Positions 6,954 to 15,011 of a DNA stretch of 24,284 nucleotides are shown in pieces. Within the stretch, counting starts at the first letter, position 1; each line of letters starts with the position of its first letter. The position numbers and the translations under genes were made by a program. The notes beneath the pieces are model-generated. The model was not told where the DNA came from, ran no database searches, and was given only the letters and a program-made list of their open reading frames with translations. Source of the stretch: UBA5314 sp964635975 (lineage in GTDB: Bacteria > Bacillota > Syntrophomonadia > Syntrophomonadales > Syntrophomonadaceae); NCBI GenBank assembly GCA_964635975.1, contig CAZWPO010000031.1, positions 1 to 24,284 on the forward strand, in the 5' to 3' direction.

Positions 6954-8050
6954 GAGATCTCAGTCCTCATCATATAACCAGCAGCCAGCTCATGTTTATC
7001 ATTACGGGTGCTCAGATGGGATCAGCCATGCTGGCGTTGCCTGCGCTGGTTTGCAAAGAAGCGGGCCACCAGGGATGGATGGCAGTATTGTTGGGCGCGC
7101 TTATACCTTATACCAGCATCTATGTCATTGAACGCCTTGGAAAGCGACTGCCAGATCTTAATTTTGTCCAGTTAAACCAGGCCCTGCTGGGGAAAATTGG
7201 CGGCTCGCTGGGGGTGCTGGTATTTGTTGTCTGGGGATTGCTTTTTGAGGCTCTGCTGATAAATGCTTTTGCCCGTTTGATTAATATTTACTTACTTCCC
7301 CAGACGCCTTTATGGGCTACTATATTTATGTCCATGTTTTGCGTCTGGTACGCGGGCAGTAAAGGCGGGACAGTAGTAGGACGCATAAATGAAACATTGT
7401 TTTTTGGAATTCTAATAAGCCTGCTATTTATTTTTTTACCGGTTAATTACAGCAACGATATTACCAATTTGCTGCCCTTAACTGAGATCAACCCGCCGGG
7501 TTTGCTGAAAGGCGCCTTGTTTGCAGCTTATGCCTATGCCGGTACCGAGGTTTTACTGGTTATGTATTCTCAGGTCCGTGATAAAGAAAAGCTCCTGAGA
7601 GCTGGATTTGAAGGAGTAACCATTACTATGGTGATATACATCCTGGTTGTCGTCGCTTGCATATTGGTTTTTGGTGCTGATAGGACTACACAATATTTAT
7701 GGCCCGGGGTGACAATTCTAAAGATAGCGAATATCGCGGTAGTTGAGAGGTTGGAATTCTATTTCCTGGCTATCTGGGCGGGAATCGTACTGAGAAGAGT
7801 AATTAATCTAACCTTCAGCGCAGCTCTTACAATCGCCCAGCTGTTTGGAGATGAGAACCGCCATAGCTTAGCTATGTTGGGAATGTCAGCGGGTATATAC
7901 ATACTATCTCTGCAAATTAAGAAAATACAGGTTGATGAGCAGCTAATTCCTTATGCTGTAGGCGGATACCTGTTAATCGGGGCCGTTTATCCGTTATTTC
8001 TTCTGGCAGTATCCTGGATTCGTAAAGGAGAGGCAAATGCAAATGTTTAA
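6950..8050 (+). CDS. Spore germination receptor B subunit (GerB family permease)
   Basis: This 366-residue membrane protein belongs to the endospore germination permease family (GerAB/GerKB), related to APC amino-acid transporters. About ten helices are visible. The first begins SSQLMFIITGAQMGSAMLALPAL, with the family's small-residue break corresponding to the APC ligand-binding motif. Later come LLPLTEINPPGLLKGALFAAYAYAGTEVLLV and a C-terminal helix ending before Lys/Arg residues. The B subunit is thought to bind the germinant. The ATG overlaps the GerA stop (ATGA), so translation is coupled, and the 3' end overlaps the GerC start by 14 bases. Length and helix count are normal for the family, so the gene appears intact. 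Confidence 0.95.
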   Translation: MRDLSPHHITSSQLMFIITGAQMGSAMLALPALVCKEAGHQGWMAVLLGALIPYTSIYVIERLGKRLPDLNFVQLNQALLGKIGGSLGVLVFVVWGLLFEALLINAFARLINIYLLPQTPLWATIFMSMFCVWYAGSKGGTVVGRINETLFFGILISLLFIFLPVNYSNDITNLLPLTEINPPGLLKGALFAAYAYAGTEVLLVMYSQVRDKEKLLRAGFEGVTITMVIYILVVVACILVFGADRTTQYLWPGVTILKIANIAVVERLEFYFLAIWAGIVLRRVINLTFSAALTIAQLFGDENRHSLAMLGMSAGIYILSLQIKKIQVDEQLIPYAVGGYLLIGAVYPLFLLAVSWIRKGEANANV

Positions 8051-9179
8051 GCGCCGGGCATTCCTGACAATAGTTCTGGTTTTCATCTGCAGCATCTGCT
8101 CTTGCTGGGATGCCAAGGATGTGGACCGCCTGGCCTTTCCCATAGCTGCTTCCTATGATGTACACGAAGGAAATCCTGAAGGCCTAAACATTTTGAACCA
8201 GGGCCCTATGGAAGAACCCACTGTAGATGTTACAATTTTAAATCCCAACTTGACACCGGATACCCAGTCCAGCGTCACAGTAGAAACTTTGCCTGCGGCT
8301 ACTACAACCTTGAGCCGGGATAAAAGATCTTTCACGGTTTCAGAAATATATGTAACCGGGTTTAACAAGGTTTTACTTATGGGAGAGCAATTGGCCAGGC
8401 AGGGTTTCAATCCCGTTATCGAGTCTACTTACCGGTTTCCTTCCATTTCACATACGGTTAGAGTTGCTATAGCTGAAGGCCGGGGAGATGAGATGCTGAA
8501 AACTCCTGTTCAGAATTATGAAAATATGGGCGTATATTTATTGAACATGCTTAACGACTATAAAGGAAACAGCTTTATACCCACTGTGACCTTTCATCAG
8601 CTGGAAGTATGGCAAAGTCCCGGTAAAAATCCGATACTGCCCTTGCTGATTCGCGGAGGCAGCAATGAGGTAATTATCGGTGGGCTGGCTATTTTCAAAA
8701 AAGACCGTATGATAGGAAAAATCGACACGCAGCAATCCCGGGTGTTGATGCTGTTAAGGGGCATCCCGTCTCAAGGATATATACCTTATGCTCTTACCTC
8801 CGAAGGCAGTCAGGGAGCGGTTTTTGTGTACAATGATCGCAAGGTGCAGGTCGAGCGGCAGGAAGATAATTATGCCTTCACCATTAAAATAAAACTGAAG
8901 GGTACTATCCAGGAGCACCCTATCGAGCACATGATAGATGTAGATCATAGTAAGGAGATCGAGGAAAGTGTGGCCCGGGCAGTTCAAAAAGAATGCCTGG
9001 AATTTCTGCAGACGATGCAGGAAGATTGGAAAGTTGACTGCATTGATATAAGCAAGTATGCTCTGGCAAAATGGCGCCGGGAACTTACTGATGTTGTAGA
9101 CCAGGAAGAATTTATAAGCGCAGCCGATATACGCGTTGAAGTTGAGGTTGTCCTGGTTAATTCCGGCGAAAAAAGATAG
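8037..9179 (+). CDS. Spore germination receptor C subunit, lipoprotein (GerC family)
   Basis: The 380-residue product is a Ger(x)C lipoprotein. It has a basic start (MQMFKRR), a hydrophobic signal (AFLTIVLVFICSI) and a lipobox ending ICSC with the lipidated Cys at residue 23. The family signature CWDAKDVDRLAFPIAASYDV follows. Further in are SVTVETLPAATTTLSRDKRS and a DVTILNPN strand region, and a C-terminal part with LKGTIQE and EEFISAADIRVEVEVVL. ATG 8037 is favoured over ATG 8043 because AAAGGAG at 8024-8030 is six bases away. The C subunit is anchored on the outer face of the inner spore membrane beside the A and B subunits. The ABC order with overlapping genes implies one transcript. Confidence 0.95.
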   Translation: MQMFKRRAFLTIVLVFICSICSCWDAKDVDRLAFPIAASYDVHEGNPEGLNILNQGPMEEPTVDVTILNPNLTPDTQSSVTVETLPAATTTLSRDKRSFTVSEIYVTGFNKVLLMGEQLARQGFNPVIESTYRFPSISHTVRVAIAEGRGDEMLKTPVQNYENMGVYLLNMLNDYKGNSFIPTVTFHQLEVWQSPGKNPILPLLIRGGSNEVIIGGLAIFKKDRMIGKIDTQQSRVLMLLRGIPSQGYIPYALTSEGSQGAVFVYNDRKVQVERQEDNYAFTIKIKLKGTIQEHPIEHMIDVDHSKEIEESVARAVQKECLEFLQTMQEDWKVDCIDISKYALAKWRRELTDVVDQEEFISAADIRVEVEVVLVNSGEKR

Positions 9180-9207
9180 CGTGCAAGGCGGAGGACCTCA
9201 ACACGCT
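9178..9207 (+). terminator. Possible terminator of the germination operon
   Basis: AGCGTG at 9178-9183 pairs with CACGCT at 9202-9207, followed by TTTT. The loop is long (18 bases), so it is weaker than the other terminators. It lies between two convergent genes. Confidence 0.45.
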
Positions 9208-9233
9208 TTTAAAAGTATTAGATGCTTGGCGAT

Positions 9234-9704
9234 TTAGCACTGGCGCATAAGGGTTCGAGATGTCATCATCGGGAAAAACCGCCCGTTCTCTTTATAACCT
9301 ATCGAAAAGTAGCAAGCGGTGCCGGCTGGAAGATCAAAGTCCTGGCGCCCGCTGCGATGCCGCAAAGACATGTCGAAGGTGCGCAACTGTTCGAAGGCCT
9401 GGTAAAAGCGCAGGTAGGGTTCGCGGGTTTTCTTCTTTTGCTCGTTTATACCGCATAATTCCATCCACTTATCCTGGTTGAAGTTCCAGAGAGCCTGAAC
9501 TCTTCCCAGTTCGGGACGCATTAGTTCGATCCTGTTCTCACCCAGGTAGACTTCTTCATCAACGTAATTGAACAGCTCCTGGGCGGTTTCAAATTGAAAA
9601 GCGTTTTGCTCTCGTCGTCGGCCCCTATCGTAGTCTCTAAGTATCCAGTAAAGCATTATCATAAGCACCAGGCTGACCGAAACTATAAAAATTATGGGTG
9701 TCAT
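9234..9704 (-). CDS. Hypothetical protein with one N-terminal membrane helix
   Basis: I do not recognise this 156-residue protein. It begins with one strong helix (PIIFIVSVSLVLMIMLYWIL, about 3-22) followed at once by RDYDRGRRRE, so the positive-inside rule puts the rest in the cytoplasm. The soluble part has many aromatic and charged residues (FQFETAQELFNYVDEEVYLGEN, QALWNFNQDKWMELCG, YLRFYQAFEQLR) and is probably helical. ATG 9704 is chosen over TTG 9710 because the AAGGAG site at 9712-9717 is seven bases from the ATG. It runs convergent to the germination operon and divergent from the CPBP protease. Antisense frames over it are shadows. Confidence 0.7.
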   Translation of the reverse strand: MTPIIFIVSVSLVLMIMLYWILRDYDRGRRREQNAFQFETAQELFNYVDEEVYLGENRIELMRPELGRVQALWNFNQDKWMELCGINEQKKKTREPYLRFYQAFEQLRTFDMSLRHRSGRQDFDLPAGTACYFSIGYKENGRFFPMMTSRTLMRQC

Positions 9705-9833
9705 AACCAAGCTCCTTTCCTATTTGCCGGATGATGCCTGGCAGCGGCCAGGTTCACTTCGAAATTATCGGACAATATTAGTATGCCCACCGCTTTTGCG
9801 GCCTAACCTCCACTGGGAAAGAAATACAGCTTT

Positions 9834-9862
9834 TAGTGAACGCGAGGGCGAAATGGTATAAT
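9834..9862 (+). promoter_or_regulatory. Extended -10 promoter upstream of the CPBP gene
   Basis: TATAAT at 9857-9862 is preceded by TG at 9854-9855, an extended -10. The -35 region around 9834 is poor, as is common for extended -10 promoters. The start codon is 70 bases downstream. Confidence 0.45.
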
Positions 9863-9931
9863 AAGTAACACTGGATATTTAGCCAGGATCAGTACGTTAG
9901 GAATCCCGGAGATTAAAAGGGCCGGACGAGT

Positions 9932-10675
9932 ATGACCGGTAGCCAGGAGGGAGAGCTTCTCTTGAAAGAAAGGCCTGCGTGGGGCTTTTTTGATTTGGTA
10001 ATGATATATATCGGAAGTTTTCTGCTCACTGCCTGGTTTGCTTTGAGTCTTCGAGGAGGTATGGGGCGGTCCTTTCTTGCTCCCGGCCGAGAGCTGGGCG
10101 ATTTTGAGTACTTTATATTCACCTATTTTATCCAGGTCCTCGTGGTTTTACTGCTTATCCTAGCTGCTGCACGCTGGCGGGGGGCCGCTCTTGGCGATTT
10201 TGGCATACGATGGTCATCTGCTGCGAATTGGTTGAAATATGGAGTCATTGGCGGCATTTTTGCTGCCCTGTTTATCCTTTTTTCGGGAGCTGTGATCCAG
10301 GTTTTAAATCCTCAGCTGTCCCCCCAGGGTTTTGAGGTGATGCTTCGTGTCCACCAGAGTCCAAAGGATTATTTGATACTCTTTTTCATGGGCAGCGTTT
10401 TGGCCCCCTTTTCAGAGGAACTCTTTTACCGGGGCATGGTCTATCCGGTTTTCCGCTATCATCTTGGTAAAGCCTGGGGGATGGCCTGTGCCGGAGCTGT
10501 TTTCGGGCTGGCTCATTGGGATTTGTGGAGGGCACTTCCTCTTGCTTTGGGTGGTGCTTTCCTGTGTTTTGTTTACGAAAAATCTGAAAGCATATTGGTG
10601 TCCACCCTTGCCCATGGCATATGGAACGGTATTCTTACTATACTAATTTACTTCAGTATAAATCTCAGCCTATAA
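9932..10675 (+). CDS. CPBP family intramembrane metalloprotease (CaaX protease-like)
   Basis: The 247-residue integral membrane protein carries all the CPBP (Abi) motifs. SEELFYRG gives the Glu pair E162-E163 with R167, FGLAH gives H195, and HGIWN gives H228 and N232. These polar residues line the intramembrane metal site of the Rce1/CPBP fold. About eight helices are visible, for example LVMIYIGSFLLTAWFALSL near the N-terminus and GILTILIYFSINLSL at the end. In bacteria, members process or degrade membrane proteins or act as immunity or anchoring factors; no substrate can be inferred here. The ribosome binding site is weak (GGACGAG). The gene has its own promoter upstream and appears monocistronic. 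Confidence 0.88.
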   Translation: MTGSQEGELLLKERPAWGFFDLVMIYIGSFLLTAWFALSLRGGMGRSFLAPGRELGDFEYFIFTYFIQVLVVLLLILAAARWRGAALGDFGIRWSSAANWLKYGVIGGIFAALFILFSGAVIQVLNPQLSPQGFEVMLRVHQSPKDYLILFFMGSVLAPFSEELFYRGMVYPVFRYHLGKAWGMACAGAVFGLAHWDLWRALPLALGGAFLCFVYEKSESILVSTLAHGIWNGILTILIYFSINLSL

Positions 10676-10688
10676 ATCCAGGAGACTA

Positions 10689-10719
10689 TTGACAAACCTG
10701 CTCTTTAGGACTAGATAAT
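10689..10719 (+). promoter_or_regulatory. Promoter of the FmdB-type gene
   Basis: A perfect TTGACA at 10689-10694 is followed by GATAAT at 10714-10719, five of six matches to the -10 consensus, with a 19-base spacer, slightly long. Confidence 0.5.
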
Positions 10720-10755
10720 ATAAAGGGTAGAGAAATGAAGAAGGGGGGTGAAAAT

Positions 10756-11058
10756 ATGCCGATTTATGAATATAAATGCCAGCAATGTGGAATTTTTGAG
10801 AAGATGCAAAAAGTAAATGATGCTCCGTTAGTGGAGTGCCCTGAATGCCGGGGGCATGTGGAACGGATCATCGGCCGCAATGTCGGCATACAATTCAAAG
10901 GCCCCGGTTTTTATAAAACAGACAGTTCTCTGGTAAAAGATCGAGTCCGAAGCTTGAATAAAGAGAGGCAGAAGGACAATGAGTGTATTCTTGACGGCGA
11001 TGTGAAGAATTATGCTTCACAGTCAGATAGCACTACCCAAAAAGTATTGGAAGCCTAA
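10756..11058 (+). CDS. FmdB family zinc ribbon protein
   Basis: The 100-residue protein begins MPIYEYKCQQCG, the signature of the FmdB/CxxC_CxxC regulatory-protein family. Two CxxC knuckles (C8-C11 and C28-C31) should bind one zinc. After GRNVGIQFKGPGFYKTD the tail is charged and probably disordered. ATG 10756 is chosen because the very purine-rich AAGGGGGGTG at 10741-10750 precedes it; an upstream in-frame ATG at 10735 has no site. The family was named from a putative regulator of the formamidase operon in Methylophilus, but its role is generally unknown. It has its own promoter and terminator, so it is a single-gene unit. Confidence 0.88.
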   Translation: MPIYEYKCQQCGIFEKMQKVNDAPLVECPECRGHVERIIGRNVGIQFKGPGFYKTDSSLVKDRVRSLNKERQKDNECILDGDVKNYASQSDSTTQKVLEA

Positions 11059-11081
11059 AAACCCCTTCGCGGGGTTTTTTT
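11057..11081 (+). terminator. Rho-independent terminator after the FmdB gene
   Basis: AAAAACCCC pairs with GGGGTTTTTTT around a TTCGC loop, starting inside the stop codon. It is a compact, textbook terminator. Confidence 0.93.
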
Positions 11082-11182
11082 ACGGGAAAGAGGATTTTTT
11101 ACCTGGATGGCAAATATTTTAATCAAAAGTAATAATTTGGTTGCGCCAATTTCTATATGTCGAAGCAGATGGAGTGAAGCAT

Positions 11183-11884
11183 GTGCTCAAACTGATCACC
11201 TTCGATTTTTGGAATACTCTTTACAAGGGGCCTCCAGACGCAGCGATTTCTGAGCAGCGAGCCTCCGATGTGCAAAGCGTTTTGCGCGAATATGGAATCG
11301 AATTAAGCATTCCTGTTCTGCAGGATTCCTTCTGGAGCGCCTGGCGAGAAGCTTATATTAGCCAGAGAATTTATGGTCGTGATTCAGGCCCCCGCAGTCA
11401 GGTCGAACACGTGCTGCGGGTTTTGGGATTACATCATTTGCATAACCATGAAGAAATTTATGAAGCATATACCAGGGCGCTTTTGAAGCAGCCACCTGCT
11501 TTAAATGATGGCGTTCGGGAAACCATTGCCAGCCTCAGAGCACGTTTTGATTTAGCAGTTATATGTAATACCGGAGCTACGCCAGGGATTCATCTGCGTA
11601 CCATAATGAGAAATGATGGACTGCTTGACAACTTTGACCTCCTGGTTTTTTCCGATGAAACCGGCTTTTCAAAGCCTGATCCCGCTATATTCAATTATGT
11701 TCTGGATAAATTGCATTGTAAAAATAGCTCCGCTATGCATATAGGGGATGATGTCATTACTGATGTTATAGGGGCTAAAAAGGCCGGTTGGTCAGCTGTT
11801 TGGTTGGCTCCCAGAACGTTCTGGCCGCTTCCCGAAGCTGATTACTGTATCGAAACGATACCAGATCTGCTAAAACTGGTATAG
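11183..11884 (+). CDS. HAD superfamily hydrolase
   Basis: The 233-residue protein has the four haloacid-dehalogenase motifs. Motif I is TFDFWNTL with nucleophile D8, motif II is VICNTG, motif III is the Lys in FSKPDPAIF, and motif IV is HIGDDVITDVIGAKKAG. A helical cap lies between motifs I and II, as in phosphoglycolate-phosphatase-like members. In motif I the usual second Asp (two residues after the nucleophile) is Trp. The DFWNT form is common in one HAD subgroup, so this does not by itself mean inactivity. GTG 11183 is chosen because GGAG at 11171-11174 is correctly spaced; the in-frame TTG 11141 has none. The substrate is unknown. ComFB follows nine bases after the stop. Confidence 0.85.
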   Translation: MLKLITFDFWNTLYKGPPDAAISEQRASDVQSVLREYGIELSIPVLQDSFWSAWREAYISQRIYGRDSGPRSQVEHVLRVLGLHHLHNHEEIYEAYTRALLKQPPALNDGVRETIASLRARFDLAVICNTGATPGIHLRTIMRNDGLLDNFDLLVFSDETGFSKPDPAIFNYVLDKLHCKNSSAMHIGDDVITDVIGAKKAGWSAVWLAPRTFWPLPEADYCIETIPDLLKLV

Positions 11885-11893
11885 AAGGTTGGG

Positions 11894-12172
11894 ATGAGAG
11901 TGGAATTAGTCAATGTAGTGGAAAAGGCTGTATGGCAGAATATCGATGCAATCATGGCTGAAAAACCGGATATGTGCAAATGCCCAAAATGCAGGGCTGA
12001 CGTAGCAGCAGTTGCTCTGAACAATATTAAGCCGCGCTATACGGTAACAGATGCAGGAGCAGTAATCACTCGGGCTGAGATATTAGACCAGAATACAATG
12101 GTCAAAATTATAGTGGCAATAGCCAACGCGGTTGAACAGGTTTACCTAAAACCGCGTCATGATGGGAGCTAA
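11894..12172 (+). CDS. ComFB family protein
   Basis: The 92-residue protein matches the late-competence ComFB family. It has LVNVVEKAVWQNIDAIM, then MCKCPKCRADVAAVALNNIKPRYT, with C28, C30 and C33 forming the CxCxxC metal site and the DVxAxALNxxxPRY signature. A helical C-terminus follows. In B. subtilis ComFB sits in the comF operon, but DNA uptake does not depend on it. ComFB-domain proteins have more recently been reported to bind cyclic dinucleotides; I state that from memory. Here no competence genes are adjacent: it lies between a HAD hydrolase and RNase HI, with its stop two bases before the rnhA ATG. Confidence 0.88.
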   Translation: MRVELVNVVEKAVWQNIDAIMAEKPDMCKCPKCRADVAAVALNNIKPRYTVTDAGAVITRAEILDQNTMVKIIVAIANAVEQVYLKPRHDGS

Positions 12173-12174
12173 TA

Positions 12175-12633
12175 ATGACCAAACAAGTTATAATATACTC
12201 CGATGGAGCCTGCTCAGGGAATCCGGGTCCTGGAGGATGGGGTGCCGTATTGATTTATGGCGAGCATAAGAAAGAAATATCCGGCGGGGAGATTCAGACT
12301 ACCAACCAGCGCATGGAGCTTAAAGCAGTACTTGAGGCATTGAACGCTTTAAAAGTCAAAGGCTGGGAAGTCCTAATTCACACCGACAGCGCCTATGTGG
12401 CCAATGCTTTTTCACAGGGTTGGATCGATAACTGGCAGAAAAATGGCTGGAAAAACAGCCGTAAAGAAGACGTTGCCAATCAGGACCTGTGGCAGGAGCT
12501 TTTGTCTTTGTCAAAGATGAACCGGCTAAAATTCATTAAGGTTAAGGGCCATGCAGGTGATCCTATGAATGAACGCTGTGATGAACTGGCCAGGGGAGCT
12601 ATAAAAGAATTGGATTTAGCAGCAGATAATTAA
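12175..12633 (+). CDS. rnhA: Ribonuclease HI
   Basis: The 152-residue enzyme cleaves the RNA strand of RNA-DNA hybrids, removing primers and R-loops. All catalytic residues are present: D10 (IYSDGACSGNPGPGGWG), E48 (QRMELKAV), D71 (IHTDSAYV), H126 (KVKGHAGDPMNERCDEL) and D136, nearly the same numbering as Escherichia coli RNase HI. The Trp/Lys-rich basic handle (WIDNWQKNGWKNSRKEDVANQDLW) that grips the hybrid is also intact. Length is normal. GGGAG at 12164-12168 is the ribosome binding site, inside the end of ComFB, so translation is likely coupled. Confidence 0.96.
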   Translation: MTKQVIIYSDGACSGNPGPGGWGAVLIYGEHKKEISGGEIQTTNQRMELKAVLEALNALKVKGWEVLIHTDSAYVANAFSQGWIDNWQKNGWKNSRKEDVANQDLWQELLSLSKMNRLKFIKVKGHAGDPMNERCDELARGAIKELDLAADN

Positions 12634-12643
12634 TGGATCAAGG

Positions 12644-13300
12644 ATGAAGAATAAGATGCAGAAACTGGAACTTTACCAGGGCTTTGAGAATGGTAGGGAC
12701 GCCGTCGGTATAAAGATCAATGATCCCCACGCCTCACTGGCCGATCTTCTCGCCTGTTGGCAGCCTTTATGTGATGACAGTAGCGTTTATAAGATGTATG
12801 CGCCCGATTATCATGCGGCCTGCAAGGGATGCCAAATAAATTGCTGCCAGACTGCTTATGTGATCCCTGATTTAGTAGCCCTGCGCAGGATGAGTACCCA
12901 TCTAGGGCTTGAAGAGAGTAAATTCATAGAACAGTATCTGGATCCGCATAAAAAGAATCTGGGTTTCTTACGCTTGCGCCCTAATCCATGTTTATTTCTT
13001 GAGAACAACATTTGTACAATTTATCCGCAGCGCGCACTTTTATGCCGATTTTACATATGCTCAGCTATCCTGGGTAAAACCGAGCAGTTAATCTATTCGA
13101 TCACCTGGACGGGAATAGCTGCCGCGCAAATTTATGCTCGCCAGCAGGGACTGATAGGTAAACCGCCACCCGGAGGATTCACCAGCCTGGATCTTATGTT
13201 TGCGAAAACATTAGAGGAATTCAGCCAGCACCCAGGTCTATACTATTTCATGCTGGCTCATGATTATGAGGATATTCCGCTAGAGCCGTTCTTAGAGTGA
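12644..13300 (+). CDS. YkgJ family cysteine cluster protein
   Basis: The 218-residue protein has the cysteine pattern of the YkgJ (UPF0153) family, annotated as a putative Zn or Fe-S binding protein: ACKGCQINCCQ (C60, C63, C67, C68), then PNPCLFLENNICTIYPQRALLCRFYICS (C116, C124, C134, C139). The IYPQR-LLCR block corresponds to the family's IYxxRPxxCR. The actual function is unknown; metal or cluster binding follows from the cysteines. The start is ambiguous between ATG 12644 and ATG 12656; AAGGATGA at 12640-12647 would serve the second. It is the last gene of the HAD-comFB-rnhA run and ends at a strong terminator. Confidence 0.82.
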   Translation: MKNKMQKLELYQGFENGRDAVGIKINDPHASLADLLACWQPLCDDSSVYKMYAPDYHAACKGCQINCCQTAYVIPDLVALRRMSTHLGLEESKFIEQYLDPHKKNLGFLRLRPNPCLFLENNICTIYPQRALLCRFYICSAILGKTEQLIYSITWTGIAAAQIYARQQGLIGKPPPGGFTSLDLMFAKTLEEFSQHPGLYYFMLAHDYEDIPLEPFLE

Positions 13301-13303
13301 TTT

Positions 13304-13329
13304 GAGGGGGGCGATAGCCCCCTCTGTTT
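13304..13329. terminator. Shared terminator between convergent genes
   Basis: GAGGGGGGC at 13304-13312 pairs with GCCCCCTC at 13317-13324 around GATA, with one extra G. It lies between the YkgJ gene (plus) and the SpoIID-like gene (minus). The T-run (TGTTT) is short. Confidence 0.75.
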
Positions 13330-14299
13330 ACTGATACAACTGCGTGAAAGTTGTGTTTGGATAATAGTGCTGCACTATCTGCCTGGCGTTGCTGCCCTGC
13401 TGAGCCATAGTATATGCTCCCCACTGCTCCATTCCACAGCCGTGTCCCCAGGCGTCACCTTTAAAGACGATGTAATTGCCTTCCGGTTTTATACTGCTTA
13501 TTACAGTGGAGAAAAGTTTGTCGGGTCCAATCTCTTCTCGCAAGTCCGTTGCGGCGATTGATGATTTGCCAGCACTTATCGTAAGAGCGCGCCCGGAAGG
13601 ACCGGTCTGGCTTATTTTTATATCATCTAGATTTCCCGCCTGAGCCCCCATTATACTTTTGATCTTACTCCGGGGAACTTTTACGGTCCAATTTTTATAC
13701 TTATCGGGGGCGTTGCTCATGCCATTGGTGGTCACCGGAATAATATAAGCGCCGGCCTGGGACTGCAATTTGGGGAAACCCTCCTGGATACTGGCTGTTT
13801 TATCCTTGGAGAGCGAATGGAACAAGGCATATACAAATTTGCCCTGATAAGTAAGTACCTGCCCTCGAGTTTCATCGACAGCTTTCCTGATATTCTCGGT
13901 AATTCCCTTTTCGTCATAAGCCTGAAATTCCTTGTGGTCATCACTCGCATCTGTATTATGCTTTCCCCTGGTTCCATTTTCATATTCCATTAATGCAAGG
14001 GTTGTAGTGCGGGCTACGATGGCTTGTGCCTTGAGCGCCTCCATCGGATAATTGGAGCCTATCTCACCAGCGACCACTCCCTTGATGTAGTCTTCAAACT
14101 TAATCTGTTCACTTTTGCCGGTAGCACTGCGATAAAGGCTGATAGTTGGTTCGCTTTTATACTTGGCGACCTCTGGCGAGGTTTCAACTGGGCCAGGCTG
14201 GGGAACGTATTTTTTTGCTTGGTTCTGGCATCCAGCGGCATAGAAGAGTAATAAAAACGACAAACTTACCGCAAATGCAGACCTTAATTTTTGTTTCAT
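13328..14299 (-). CDS. SpoIID/LytB domain lipoprotein
   Basis: The 323-residue protein has a lipoprotein signal (MKQKLRSAFAVSLSFLLLFYAAGC, lipidated C24), a Pro-rich linker, and a SpoIID/LytB domain. The domain shows GVVAGEIGSNYPMEALKAQAIVART, with the expected catalytic Glu at E79, and near the C-terminus WGHGCGMEQWGAYTMAQQG. SpoIID is a lytic transglycosylase that digests peptidoglycan during engulfment. Classical SpoIID is anchored by a membrane helix; this one is a lipoprotein and not next to the usual spoIID neighbours, so it may be a paralogue with another wall role. C288 in HGCGM replaces the common HGxGM residue. TTG 14305 is an equally good start: GGGAGGA at 14311-14317 sits closer to it. 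An upstream in-frame ATG at 14386 would bury the signal peptide. Confidence 0.87.
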   Translation of the reverse strand: MKQKLRSAFAVSLSFLLLFYAAGCQNQAKKYVPQPGPVETSPEVAKYKSEPTISLYRSATGKSEQIKFEDYIKGVVAGEIGSNYPMEALKAQAIVARTTTLALMEYENGTRGKHNTDASDDHKEFQAYDEKGITENIRKAVDETRGQVLTYQGKFVYALFHSLSKDKTASIQEGFPKLQSQAGAYIIPVTTNGMSNAPDKYKNWTVKVPRSKIKSIMGAQAGNLDDIKISQTGPSGRALTISAGKSSIAATDLREEIGPDKLFSTVISSIKPEGNYIVFKGDAWGHGCGMEQWGAYTMAQQGSNARQIVQHYYPNTTFTQLYQ

Positions 14300-14420
14300 A
14301 AACAAATCTATCCTCCCATGAACTTTTTGTTTAGTGTCTCCTTTATCACTGCCGATATGTCTGGTAAACTCAGGATGGCAGACCATTGCTGCAGCTTATT
14401 ATTAGGGAAGGGAGAAAAAG

Positions 14421-14879
14421 ATGCATATCGTTTTGCTCGAGCCGGAAATTCCCCAGAATGCAGGCAATATTGCCCGTACATGCGCTCTGACCGGGAGCGT
14501 CTTGCATCTGGTACAGCCGCTGGGGTTTTCTTTAGAAGATCGTTATCTGAAACGAGCGGGCCTTGACTATTGGGATAAGGTGGAGGTTAAACTGTGGACC
14601 AGCCTCGATCAGGTATTAGATTCTTATCCGGGCAGGTATCCTCATTTGGCTACTACCAGGACCGGACTGTCTTACTGTGACATTGACTATGATATGGATG
14701 CGATTTTTATCTTTGGCAGTGAGAGCCGGGGTCTGCCCAAAGAAGTCCTGGACAGGTTCCCCGACCGGAAGATTCGCATTCCGATGCGGGATATCGGCAG
14801 ATCTCTGAACCTTAGTAATTCGGCAGCTATAATAATGTACGAGGTCTTGCGGCAGAACTCATTTCCAGACCTAAAATGA
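14421..14879 (+). CDS. trmL: tRNA (cytidine/uridine-34-2'-O)-methyltransferase
   Basis: The 152-residue SPOUT-fold methyltransferase should 2'-O-methylate the wobble base 34 of certain tRNA-Leu species. The family motifs are complete: LLEPEIPQNAGNIARTCALTG at the N-terminus, HLVQPLGFSLEDRYLKRAGLDYW, IFGSESRGLP (SAM-binding knot loop) and RIPMRDIGRSLNLSNSAAIIMYEVLRQ, the C-terminal trefoil knot. Length is typical of the minimal TrmL/YibK form, which lacks extra RNA-binding domains. GGGAAGGGAG precedes ATG 14421. It is divergent from the SpoIID-like gene with a 121-base gap. Confidence 0.95.
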   Translation: MHIVLLEPEIPQNAGNIARTCALTGSVLHLVQPLGFSLEDRYLKRAGLDYWDKVEVKLWTSLDQVLDSYPGRYPHLATTRTGLSYCDIDYDMDAIFIFGSESRGLPKEVLDRFPDRKIRIPMRDIGRSLNLSNSAAIIMYEVLRQNSFPDLK

Positions 14880-15011
14880 ACAATAAACTAAGCTATACAT
14901 TTTCCGATATATGAAATAGTAGAATTAAAGGATAAACAATCAAGATGGTTCTAGTGTACCGAGATATCCTGGATAAGTATTATTAAATGAGTTGGACGGG
15001 AGAATTTTACA

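Noticed and set aside
9222..9481. Plus-strand frames over the minus-strand orphan gene
   Set aside because: They lack ribosome binding sites and show Cys/Arg-rich shadow composition; the minus frame has a good start and a membrane anchor.
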